A stretch of DNA of 64,000 bases from Spirosoma arboris (GTDB lineage: Bacteria > Bacteroidota > Bacteroidia > Cytophagales > Spirosomataceae). The notes under the pieces are model-generated. The model worked only from the letters and a program-made list of their open reading frames with translations, made no database searches and was not told where the DNA came from. Shown here piece by piece: positions 42,713 to 50,233 of the stretch. The stretch spans positions 372,001 through 436,000 of the forward strand of contig NZ_WPIN01000005.1 in assembly GCF_009754945.1 (NCBI RefSeq). The letters are read 5' to 3'. The number at the start of each line of letters is the position of its first letter. Position 1 is the stretch's first letter. The position numbers and the translations under genes were made by a program.

Positions 42713-43807
42713 TTACTGCTTAGCTACAGCCACGCCAATTTTTGAATCAGCCGTACCGTAATACAAAAACCAGCGACTATGAAACGGCACCATGCCTTCC
42801 AGGAAAACGACCTGATTAACTTGTCCCTGCGTTTCGTACGGCTGATCGGGCTTAATAAAGTGAGCTTCCGATCGGTCGATTAGCTTGGTTGGATCTTGGG
42901 CATTAAATAACAGTTGCCCACCCGCATAGGCACCTTCGGGAAGGTTTACATCGCCGTTTTTAATATCGTTCATACCATTGTAAATCAATAAAATACCCTC
43001 TTTTGTTAGCATGGCATAAGGGCCCGGCTCAATCAGACGATAGTCGTGTTTACCCTTCCGCGATTCTGCTGCAACGACTGGTTTGCCGCCATCAGTTTCG
43101 AGGGGCGACCAATGCAGAAGATCGTCGGAGGTGGCTAGGCGAAGTTGAGGCTGATCCCCCCAATACATCCAGTATTTGCCGTTGATTTTCTGTGCCACAA
43201 ACCGACTCCCAACCCGTTTGCAGACAATAGCACCCGATTTCGACCAACTGTTTCGGTACTTACCATTCTCAAATTGATCGAAAGCCAGGCCTTGTTTTTG
43301 CCAGTCGGTCAGGTTTCGCGATGTGGCCACACAGAGTCGGGCTTTGTCGCCATCGTATGCCGTGTAGGTCATCACATAGACGCCATTCGGACTTTCTACA
43401 ATACGTGGATCTTCACAGCCACCCTCCCATTCGTAGACTTTCATGGCATCGTTATTGGGATAAAAAACTGGTTTCGGCATTCGCTTAAAATGAATACCAT
43501 CGGTGCTAACCGCCAACCCCAATCGAGACGTACCACCCACTCGCCGAACAGTATCTTCGGCCCGGTAAACCATATACACTTTGTTATTGCGAACCACCGC
43601 TGTTGGGTTATACACGTCTTTCTCTTCCCAGCGGATGGTTTGGTGCCGCACTGGACAGTCAAATGTGGTATTTGTTTTAGCCGCTAAAATTGGGTTATCG
43701 GTGTTTAATTTCTGGAATGGCCCTAACATCCAGGGCTTTTCCGCTTTTGACTGAGCCTGTACTAGACTCGGCAAAAGCAGTAATAGTAGCGATAAGCGCT
43801 TTATCAT
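42713..43807 (-). CDS. Secreted GH130-like glycoside hydrolase/phosphorylase
   Basis: A 364-residue protein with a signal peptide (MIKRLSLLLLLLPSLVQAQS), so it acts in the periplasm or outside. The five-bladed propeller pattern of the GH43/GH130 fold is visible: DVYNPTAVVRNNKVYMVYRA, SRLGLAVSTDGIHFKR, EWEGGCEDPRIVESPNGVYV (Asp133 in the GCEDPR motif typical of GH130), RLCVATSRNLTDW and GILLIYNGMND. GH130 enzymes act on beta-mannosides by phosphorolysis or hydrolysis; secretion argues for hydrolysis. It lies on the minus strand between the amidase and the M61 peptidase genes, without an obvious sugar-uptake partner next to it. Confidence 0.85.
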   Translation of the reverse strand: MIKRLSLLLLLLPSLVQAQSKAEKPWMLGPFQKLNTDNPILAAKTNTTFDCPVRHQTIRWEEKDVYNPTAVVRNNKVYMVYRAEDTVRRVGGTSRLGLAVSTDGIHFKRMPKPVFYPNNDAMKVYEWEGGCEDPRIVESPNGVYVMTYTAYDGDKARLCVATSRNLTDWQKQGLAFDQFENGKYRNSWSKSGAIVCKRVGSRFVAQKINGKYWMYWGDQPQLRLATSDDLLHWSPLETDGGKPVVAAESRKGKHDYRLIEPGPYAMLTKEGILLIYNGMNDIKNGDVNLPEGAYAGGQLLFNAQDPTKLIDRSEAHFIKPDQPYETQGQVNQVVFLEGMVPFHSRWFLYYGTADSKIGVAVAKQ

Positions 43808-43890
43808 CGATAAACGTAATAAGATTTGCTTGTAAAGGCAGAAGAAGGTAATGAGCTACTAATTCGATGTAAGAAAGGCTCCGTTCTCAC

Positions 43891-45474
43891 TCATTTCGCC
43901 ACTACTTTTTTACCTAATTTATGTTCCGAGACCAGTTCATCATGTCCTTCATGAGGTGGTTTTGTCAACTGTCCACCAAACCATCGTGCCCGTTGCTCGC
44001 GACTGGATGAGCCATCGATCCGTGCATCATCTAACTCCAGCAGGCGAATGCCGCCCGGATGATCAAATGTAGGTTCCTCGTAAACGATCTCTAAGCCAAC
44101 CCAGGACAGATACTCATTGAGTTTGGTTTCGAGCGGCTCGTTACCAAAAATGCACAGGTCATAATACCAATCCAGCGATTCACCAGCAACCGTTTCAGTT
44201 ACGGCCCGATAGTCCTCAAGTGTATACCCGACGAATGGTTTGCCAAATTGCTCCCACATGATTCGCATCACATTATCTAGGGATCGGGCATGGTTAGTAA
44301 GTCTACGAATGTGCAAATCTAGAATTAGCGCAGCTATAGACCCTTTATGATACACCGACACTTTTCGGTCAGGAACACCCTTATCATAGCCATCGAGCCA
44401 CAAATCCCAGGACGATTCGGTGAGCGACTGGAATGCCCGGCCATTGTTTTCGAAGTGTCGTTTAAACAATACCTGAAGCTCTTTCAGATACGCTTCGTCG
44501 GAGAAGACATTCGATTGCCGAAGCATTAAATCACCGTAGTAAGTTGTCACGCCTTCAGCCACAAAGCAGGTTGTGAAGTAGTTTTCCTTTGTGAAATCAT
44601 AAGGAAGCAATTCGACTGGTCGAATGCGGATGATGTTCCAGGCATGAAATAATTCGTGCGACGATACGCCCAATAAATCCTGGTACAGCCCTTCCCCTTC
44701 GTCATTTGGCCCAAGCACCAATACTGTCGAGTTGCGATGCTCAACGCCATGATAGTACGGTACGGGTAAAATCAGCGTTAGAAAATGATAGGCTTTTTCG
44801 GGAAATTCGCCGTAGAGATCAAGTTGCGTCTGCGAAAACCGACTGAAATCATGCACAATCCGCTCGGCATCAAAAGTAGGATCGCCATCCGTCCGGCGTC
44901 CTCCCTGAATCCAAACGTGGAACGGCGTCCCTCCTACCTCATACTGAATATGCTGAATAACAGGCGCAGCGATAAGTGGGCAATCGACTAATTCATAAAA
45001 ATCAGCAGCCTGAAGTGTTTTTCCATCTGTTTGCTCCAAACCACAGGCAATTGTCCAGCCATCAGGAATGGCTAATTCCAGCGTACAAGGGTCATTAATG
45101 CGTCCCTCTGCATACAAACACAGGTTCACGGGGTTTACATAGAGCAATGTTTCGCTGATGAAGCTACTGCCCGCGTTCAATTGATTTGGTGTGGGCAGCA
45201 ACGCATAATAATTATATAGGACAGTCAGTTTGGTTGCACCATTTGCTTGCACGTACCAACGGTCTTTTGTAATCTTCCGAAACGGGAGCGGATTTCCCTG
45301 CCCATCGACAACCGTAAATCGCTGAATATTTTTGGCAAACTGCTGTAACTCATATCGCCCTGGTCGCCAGGCGGGCAATTGCAATTCCACACCTTCCGTA
45401 GTAATGTCGGTTAGAGTGGCTTCGATGGCTATATAGTGAGGAATCTGAGGATCAGGCGCTAAGCGATAATGCAT
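43891..45474 (-). CDS. M61 family metallopeptidase
   Basis: A 527-residue protein from the ATG at 45474 (MHYRLAPDPQ), where the family's N-terminal beta domain starts; an upstream start at 45510 would add 12 residues. The zinc site is HELFHAWN at ~273-280 with the third ligand Glu in FVAEGVTTYYGDL at ~307. The N-terminal half has ELQLPAWRPGRYELQQFAKN, typical for M61 glycyl aminopeptidases. No signal peptide is seen. Many M61 proteins carry a C-terminal PDZ domain; here the protein ends soon after NEYLSWVGLEIVYEEP, so that domain is short or missing. It is divergent from rpmH and starts a run of minus-strand genes. Confidence 0.88.
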   Translation of the reverse strand: MHYRLAPDPQIPHYIAIEATLTDITTEGVELQLPAWRPGRYELQQFAKNIQRFTVVDGQGNPLPFRKITKDRWYVQANGATKLTVLYNYYALLPTPNQLNAGSSFISETLLYVNPVNLCLYAEGRINDPCTLELAIPDGWTIACGLEQTDGKTLQAADFYELVDCPLIAAPVIQHIQYEVGGTPFHVWIQGGRRTDGDPTFDAERIVHDFSRFSQTQLDLYGEFPEKAYHFLTLILPVPYYHGVEHRNSTVLVLGPNDEGEGLYQDLLGVSSHELFHAWNIIRIRPVELLPYDFTKENYFTTCFVAEGVTTYYGDLMLRQSNVFSDEAYLKELQVLFKRHFENNGRAFQSLTESSWDLWLDGYDKGVPDRKVSVYHKGSIAALILDLHIRRLTNHARSLDNVMRIMWEQFGKPFVGYTLEDYRAVTETVAGESLDWYYDLCIFGNEPLETKLNEYLSWVGLEIVYEEPTFDHPGGIRLLELDDARIDGSSSREQRARWFGGQLTKPPHEGHDELVSEHKLGKKVVAK

Positions 45475-45577
45475 AATTTGAAAAAGAAGAGAATGATTCA
45501 ACGACGACAATCGCCGAAAAAAGTACAGTTACCTAAAGTAACGCTCAATATATCAAATCGTTTTTACAAAAATCGGC

Positions 45578-45608
45578 TTGTTAAACTGCACATATTCACC
45601 TATCTTTG
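45578..45608 (+). promoter_or_regulatory. Bacteroidota-type promoter of rpmH
   Basis: A TTG at 45578-45580 is followed after exactly 20 bases by TATCTTTG at 45601-45608, a perfect match to the Bacteroidota promoter TTG-N19-21-TAnnTTTG. It lies 43 bp upstream of the rpmH start codon. This is the best vegetative promoter I could find in the window. Confidence 0.75.
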
Positions 45609-45651
45609 CGGACTCATTTCGAAAAATAAGAGTTTTTAGGCAAGATAGATC

Positions 45652-45819
45652 ATGAAAAGAACGTACCAACCATCGAATCGGAAGCGGAAAAACAAACACG
45701 GCTTCCGTGAGCGGATGGCTAGTGCCAATGGCCGTCAGGTTTTGGCTCGCCGTCGTGCCAAAGGTCGCCACAAACTGACCGTCTCGGACGAGAAAAAAGG
45801 CGAACGCTTTAAAATTTAA
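45652..45819 (+). CDS. rpmH: 50S ribosomal protein L34
   Basis: A 55-residue, very basic protein. MKRTYQPSNRKRKNKHGFRE followed by RMASANGRQVLARRRAKGR and HKLTVSD is the L34 signature throughout. The C-terminal extension EKKGERFKI after the core is as seen in Bacteroidota. It is a component of the large ribosomal subunit. The gene has a clear promoter 43 bp upstream and is followed by rnpA after a 96-bp gap that holds a 30-bp-arm palindrome. Confidence 0.97.
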   Translation: MKRTYQPSNRKRKNKHGFRERMASANGRQVLARRRAKGRHKLTVSDEKKGERFKI

Positions 45820-45826
45820 TTAGTTT

Positions 45827-45899
45827 GTAAGTAGTCAAGTTGTAAGTTAATAAGTGGCTAATTAGTACTCACTTATTAACTTACAACTTGACTACTTAC
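45827..45899. repeat. 30-bp perfect inverted repeat between rpmH and rnpA
   Basis: Arms 45827-45856 and 45870-45899 pair perfectly around a 13-nt loop; the arms are AT-rich (GTAAGTAGTCAAGTTGTAAG...). It starts 8 bp after the rpmH stop and ends 17 bp before the rnpA start. Since both genes usually share one transcript, it may tune their ratio. Confidence 0.9.
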
Positions 45900-45915
45900 G
45901 ACTTTTATACCTATT

Positions 45916-46314
45916 ATGCCGCAAACCTTCCCAAAATCAGAACGGCTTTGCAGCAAGAAAATTCTCGGTGAATTATTTAAAAAGGGTAGTGCGACCGTTG
46001 GGACGTTCTACCTTTTTCCATTTAGGGTGCTCTACCTCCCCCAGCCCGAATCTCTTCCTGAAAGCAACGTTTTGTTTCCCGCTATTGTCATTACCGTACC
46101 GAAGCGAATCTTTAAGCGTGCCGTTGATCGTAATCTTATTCGCCGACGGGTGCGGGAAGCTTATCGGCTCAATAAACACCTGTTCAGTCAGGAAAAACCC
46201 ATACCTGGATATATAGCCTTTCTTTATACCGCAAAACAGATAATTTCGTTTGAAGAGATAGAAAAAGGTATGAAATTAGCTATAGCAAAATGTAAAGTGA
46301 AAAATGTAGAGTGA
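45916..46314 (+). CDS. rnpA: Ribonuclease P protein component
   Basis: A 132-residue protein that supports the RNase P RNA in 5' maturation of tRNA. It begins MPQTFPKSERLCSKKILGEL and carries the conserved basic motif KRAVDRNLIRRRVREAYRLN (RNR motif) at ~70-90. LFPAIVITVPKRIFK is the typical strand before it. Its position after rpmH is the near-universal gene order. The last residues (KCKVKNVE) are encoded by bases that belong to the degraded GTGAAGAATG-type repeat which continues beyond the stop codon, so the C-terminal tail may be repeat-derived. Confidence 0.95.
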   Translation: MPQTFPKSERLCSKKILGELFKKGSATVGTFYLFPFRVLYLPQPESLPESNVLFPAIVITVPKRIFKRAVDRNLIRRRVREAYRLNKHLFSQEKPIPGYIAFLYTAKQIISFEEIEKGMKLAIAKCKVKNVE

Positions 46315-46376
46315 AGAATACCTTCTGTCAACTCTTCAGCATTCATTGTACATTTTCCATTATACATTCTTCACTC
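46302..46376. repeat. Degraded inverted repeat of the GTGAAGAATG family after rnpA
   Basis: GTAGAGTGAAGAATA at 46306-46320 is matched, inverted, by TACATTCTTCACTC at 46363-46376, with further weak pairing inside. The units resemble those of the repeats at 16742-16834 and 23354-23450. It overlaps the end of rnpA and ends 10 bp before the S41 gene. Confidence 0.5.
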
Positions 46377-46386
46377 AAAAGCTCCT

Positions 46387-48045
46387 ATGCGCTTCTCTAA
46401 ACGCCTTACACTTTTAGCCTCGTCAGCGCTGGTAGCGGGTGGCATTGGTTTCTTTTCGTTTAAAAACGACGACCGTTTTTTCGAAATCGCGCGTAACCTC
46501 GACATCTACGCGACGCTCTTCAAAGAATTAAATCTATATTATGTAGATGAGATCAACCCGAACCGGATGGTCAAAACCAGCATTGATGGGATGCTGAAAG
46601 CCCTCGATCCGTATACCAACTTTTTTGCGGAAGACGAAATCGAGGACTACATGACCATGACCACGGGTCGTTACAACGGCATTGGCGCACTGATTGGCCA
46701 GCGTCAGGGAAAGAGTATTGTATTGATGGTGTATGAAGGCACACCCGCAGAAAAATCAGGGCTTCAGATTGGCGACGAGGTTATCAAGATTGATGGCGTC
46801 GATATAAAAGCACGGAAGGAAGCTGATCCGGGTAAGTTGCTGAAAGGCCAGAATAATACTGCAGTGAAACTGACCGTCCAGCGGTATGGCGAGAAAAACC
46901 CGGTAGAGCTCAGTGTCATTCGCGATGTTGTGAAAATGACCAATGTGCCCTATTACGGCATGGTTTCCGAAGATGTTGGCTACATCGATCTAAAAGATTT
47001 CACGGCAACAGCTTCTCGTGAAGTTCGCACAGCGTTTCAGGAGTTGAAGGGCAAGGGCATGAAAAAACTCATTCTCGATGTTCGGGAGAACCCAGGCGGA
47101 TTGCTCAATATGGCTATCGACATCTGTAATACGTTCATCCCGAAAGATTCTGAAGTTGTTACGACCAAAGGCAAAGTGACTGAATGGAATAAAACCTACA
47201 CGGCTCTGAACCCACCGTTAGACCTCGAAATGCCGATTATTGTGTTGACGAACAACCATAGCGCATCAGCTGCCGAAATTGTGTCTGGCGTAATTCAGGA
47301 TTATGACCGGGGCGTTTTGATCGGTCAGCGCACCTACGGAAAGGGACTTGTACAAACCACCCGCGAGTTATCGTTCAACACCAAGCTGAAAATCACAACC
47401 GCTAAATACTACATTCCAAGCGGACGGTGCATTCAGGCCATTGATTATAGCCACCGCAATCCTGACGGCAGCGTTGGTAAAATTCCCGATTCACTCAAAA
47501 CGGCTTTTAAAACCAAAGCTGGACGTGTAGTCTATGACGGTGGCGGTGTTCTGCCCGATGTAGTCATTGAAGCACAAACCCCGACACCTATTGCACTGAG
47601 TTTGACAAACAAAGGGCTGATTTTCGATTATGCCGTGAAATATCGTCACGACCACCCAACGATTAAGCCTGCCCGCGAATTTCGCCTGACGGACGCTGAA
47701 TATGCAGACTTTGCGAAGTGGGTTGCTGATAAAGAATACGATTACACGACGCAGGTTGAAAAAGATCTCGGCACCCTTGAAGCTTCGGCGAAGAAAGAAA
47801 AATATTTTGATCAGATTCAGGATCAGCTCAAGTCGCTCAAGACCAAGATGTCGCACAGCAAAGACGCTGACCTGAATACTTTCAAACCTGAGATTCGGAC
47901 ATTACTAGAGCAGGAAATTGCGGGGCATTATTATCTGCAACGTGGTCTGAAAGAGTCATCCTTCGCCACCGATCCTGAAATGAAAGCCGCTCTCGACTTA
48001 TTTAAAGACATGGGTCGGTACTCAACCATCTTAAAAGGAAAATAG
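46387..48045 (+). CDS. S41 family C-terminal processing protease
   Basis: A 552-residue protease of the CtpA/Tsp type, which cleaves proteins from the C-terminus in the periplasm. An N-terminal signal anchor (LTLLASSALVAGGIGFFSF) is followed by DPYTNFFAEDEIEDYMTMTT, a PDZ domain at ~95-180 (GTPAEKSGLQIGDEVIKIDG), and the catalytic domain with DVRENPGGLL, the nucleophile Ser294 in NNHSASAAEIVSG and the base Lys319 in RTYGKGLVQ. The C-terminal ~120 residues are helical and common in the Bacteroidota group. It lies between rnpA and tsaB, each gap containing a palindrome. Confidence 0.95.
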   Translation: MRFSKRLTLLASSALVAGGIGFFSFKNDDRFFEIARNLDIYATLFKELNLYYVDEINPNRMVKTSIDGMLKALDPYTNFFAEDEIEDYMTMTTGRYNGIGALIGQRQGKSIVLMVYEGTPAEKSGLQIGDEVIKIDGVDIKARKEADPGKLLKGQNNTAVKLTVQRYGEKNPVELSVIRDVVKMTNVPYYGMVSEDVGYIDLKDFTATASREVRTAFQELKGKGMKKLILDVRENPGGLLNMAIDICNTFIPKDSEVVTTKGKVTEWNKTYTALNPPLDLEMPIIVLTNNHSASAAEIVSGVIQDYDRGVLIGQRTYGKGLVQTTRELSFNTKLKITTAKYYIPSGRCIQAIDYSHRNPDGSVGKIPDSLKTAFKTKAGRVVYDGGGVLPDVVIEAQTPTPIALSLTNKGLIFDYAVKYRHDHPTIKPAREFRLTDAEYADFAKWVADKEYDYTTQVEKDLGTLEASAKKEKYFDQIQDQLKSLKTKMSHSKDADLNTFKPEIRTLLEQEIAGHYYLQRGLKESSFATDPEMKAALDLFKDMGRYSTILKGK

Positions 48046-48046
48046 T

Positions 48047-48110
48047 GTGGTGTCGGTTTCTCAAAACCGACACCTGTATTAACGTGTCGGTTTTGAGAAA
48101 CCGACACCAC
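48047..48110. repeat. 27-bp perfect inverted repeat between the S41 gene and tsaB
   Basis: Arms 48047-48073 and 48084-48110 are perfectly complementary with a 10-nt loop. Each arm also folds on itself (GTGTCGGTTT/AAACCGACAC). The repeat starts 1 bp after the S41 stop and ends 5 nt before the tsaB ATG, so it may cover the tsaB ribosome-binding region. Confidence 0.9.
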
Positions 48111-48115
48111 TGAAA

Positions 48116-48808
48116 ATGTCCCTAATTCTATCGTTAGATACGTCTACTGCTTCCTGTTCTGTTGCTCTCCATCGTGATGGCCTCTTGCTAGGTTGTTATG
48201 AACTCTTTACCGAGCGAACATCGGCAGCTATGCTCACAACACTCATTGGCGATGTCGTGAAGCAAGCTGGTTATGAGCTGACTCAGTTAGACGCAATTGC
48301 GGTGGCTAAAGGTCCAGGTTCTTACACCGGCTTACGTATTGCCGTATCGACCGCCAAAGGGCTGTGTTTCGCGTTAGATAAGCCCTTATTGGCTATTAAT
48401 ACGCTGGCGGGCATGGCCGAACAGGTTCGTGCGTATTTCCCGGTCACATACACCCTCTGTCCAATGATTGACGCCCGTCGCATGGAAGTGTATTGTGCGC
48501 TTTACAATACAAATGGGCAGGAGCTTCAGTCAACATCCGCGCAGATTATTGACGAACATTCGTTCAGTTTCTGGCTCTCTCAGGGGCCAGTTGTTTTCTT
48601 CGGCGATGGAGCCGCCAAATGCCGAGCGCTCATAGGCGAACAACCAAACGCCATTTTTCCAGACGTAAATGTAGTACCCTCCGCCCGCACCATTGGGCAA
48701 CTAGCGATCTCCGCTTTTGCGGAAGGTCCCCTTGAGAATCTGGCTACCTTCGAGCCATTCTATCTAAAAGATTTCATGACTACGCAGCCCAAAAAGCTAG
48801 TGCTTTAG
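48116..48808 (+). CDS. tsaB: tRNA threonylcarbamoyladenosine biosynthesis protein TsaB
   Basis: A 230-residue protein of the ASKHA fold, partner of TsaD in forming t6A37 on ANN-decoding tRNAs. LILSLDTSTASCSVAL at the start is the phosphate-1 motif, and AIAVAKGPGSYTGLRIAVST (~57-76) with AKGLCF is the hallmark of TsaB. MIDARRMEVYCALY and FFGDGAAKC are the expected later motifs. The usual length is ~220-240. It is preceded by a long hairpin only 5 nt from the start codon, which might limit its translation. Confidence 0.95.
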   Translation: MSLILSLDTSTASCSVALHRDGLLLGCYELFTERTSAAMLTTLIGDVVKQAGYELTQLDAIAVAKGPGSYTGLRIAVSTAKGLCFALDKPLLAINTLAGMAEQVRAYFPVTYTLCPMIDARRMEVYCALYNTNGQELQSTSAQIIDEHSFSFWLSQGPVVFFGDGAAKCRALIGEQPNAIFPDVNVVPSARTIGQLAISAFAEGPLENLATFEPFYLKDFMTTQPKKLVL

Positions 48809-48937
48809 GAAAGTGCGTATCGTCCTACCCTCATTTGCAGCAGAATAGACTCTGCCTGTTAGTTCGTACAAATCCGCTAAATCAACAAATAGTGCTGGCT
48901 AAGACATTAAGGTATCATTAAAAAAGGAGCATCCTAT

Positions 48938-48952
48938 TTATAATTGGTCTAA
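48938..48952. promoter_or_regulatory. Possible iron-responsive operator before the imelysin operon
   Basis: TTATAATTGGTCTAA is an imperfect inverted repeat (TTATA/TCTAA half sites) 47 bp before the first imelysin gene, next to TAATTTTA, a 7-of-8 match to the Bacteroidota -7 box. The position and the likely metal-uptake role of the operon suggest a Fur-type site, but the match to a Fur consensus is only partial. Confidence 0.25.
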
Positions 48953-48999
48953 TTTTACTGCCTGAAAAGTTCATCTCTTATATAGACTTAAACTTAAAG

Positions 49000-50157
49000 A
49001 TGAAAAAAATTACATTTCCTCTTATAGCATTATTAATGGCGGCAAGCGCTTGTTCTAACAATGACTCTGTCACGCCAGGTGTTACTCAACGAGATGTCGT
49101 GTTGAACTATGCGGCTATTGTAACGGCCTCCTATGCTGATGCAATCACAGGCGTTCAAAGTCTTAAAACGGCTATTGATGCTTTTGTAAAAGCCCCATCG
49201 TCCGCTGGGCTGGAAACATGTAAAACTGCCTGGATCAACGCCCGTCCGGCTTATCTTCAAACAGAAGCATACCGGTTTTATAATGGACCAATCGATGCTA
49301 CTCCTGCTGAATTAGAAGGTGAAATTAACTCCTGGCCCCTCGACGAGGCCTATATTGATTACGTTCAGGGAGATGCTAACAGTGGTATGATCAATGATCT
49401 GACAACGTATCCTACCATTACGAAGGAGGCTATTTTTAATGCAAACGGATCGAATGGTGAAACTGACGTTCGAGTGGGCTACCATGCCATTGAGTTTTTA
49501 CTATGGGGGCAGGATTTATATGCTGACTCGCCAGGAAAACGACCATTTACCGATTATACGACAGCTCCCAATGCCACACGTCGGGCTGCTTATTTACAAA
49601 TCGTTACCGACGCATTAATTACGTCATTGCAGGAAGTAGCTACCCAGTGGGACAGTAAAACGGGAGCATACTACGCTGATTTTACAAAGGCAGGCAACGA
49701 AACGACTTCGTTAACCAATATGATGCTGGGTATGGGAAAACTAACGAAGGGCGAGTTGTCCGGCGAGCGCATGACCGTTGCTCTGGCATCAGGCGATCAG
49801 GAAGATGAACATTCCTGTTTTTCGGATAATACAACCAACGACTTTATCTACGATGAACTGGGTGTTTATAACGTGTATTTAGGTCGGTACAAACGTATTG
49901 ATGGAACAACAATTGATGGCGCTGGCATTGATGATTTACTAAAAGCAAAAAATACGACGTTGAATACAGCTATGATTGCAAAATTAGATGCATCGACAAC
50001 TGCAATCAATGCGATTCCCAAGCCATTTGACCAGGCGATTTTATATTCAAAAACGCCAATTCAAACCGCGATCAAAGCTCTGCGTGACCAAAGTGATCAA
50101 TTGGTTTTGGTCGCCAAAGAATTGGGTATAAACCTGAATGTTCCCGAACAAAACTAG
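49000..50157 (+). CDS. Imelysin family lipoprotein (first)
   Basis: A 385-residue lipoprotein (lipobox ASAC, Cys18). Two repeated four-helix halves are typical of the imelysin/M75 fold. The GxHxxE-type motif is VGYHAIEFLLWG with His162 and Glu165; AWINARPAYLQTEAYRFYNG and LDEAYIDYVQG are further family blocks. Imelysin proteins (for example IrpA) are iron-regulated and thought to bind iron or haem at the cell surface or in the periplasm; peptidase activity is not well supported for most. It is the first gene of a five-gene operon ending in a TonB-dependent receptor, and a hairpin lies between it and the next gene. Confidence 0.9.
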   Translation: MKKITFPLIALLMAASACSNNDSVTPGVTQRDVVLNYAAIVTASYADAITGVQSLKTAIDAFVKAPSSAGLETCKTAWINARPAYLQTEAYRFYNGPIDATPAELEGEINSWPLDEAYIDYVQGDANSGMINDLTTYPTITKEAIFNANGSNGETDVRVGYHAIEFLLWGQDLYADSPGKRPFTDYTTAPNATRRAAYLQIVTDALITSLQEVATQWDSKTGAYYADFTKAGNETTSLTNMMLGMGKLTKGELSGERMTVALASGDQEDEHSCFSDNTTNDFIYDELGVYNVYLGRYKRIDGTTIDGAGIDDLLKAKNTTLNTAMIAKLDASTTAINAIPKPFDQAILYSKTPIQTAIKALRDQSDQLVLVAKELGINLNVPEQN

Positions 50158-50174
50158 CCACTAGGTCTACTGAT

Positions 50175-50219
50175 CTCAATAGCGTAATGGTCTTGTCATT
50201 ACGCTATTTTGAGTTTTTA
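50175..50219 (+). terminator. Hairpin with T-run after the first imelysin gene
   Basis: AATAGCGTAATG pairs with CATTACGCTATT around a 7-nt loop (50178-50208), followed by TTGAGTTTTT. It could end some transcripts after the first imelysin gene and so make this protein more abundant than the rest of the operon; it lies 14 bp before the next start codon. Confidence 0.6.
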
Positions 50220-50233
50220 GAAAGCAATTCCGA

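Noticed and set aside
45578..46314. Chromosome origin near rpmH-rnpA
   Set aside because: No dnaA gene and no cluster of DnaA boxes (TTATCCACA) was seen in the surrounding sequence.
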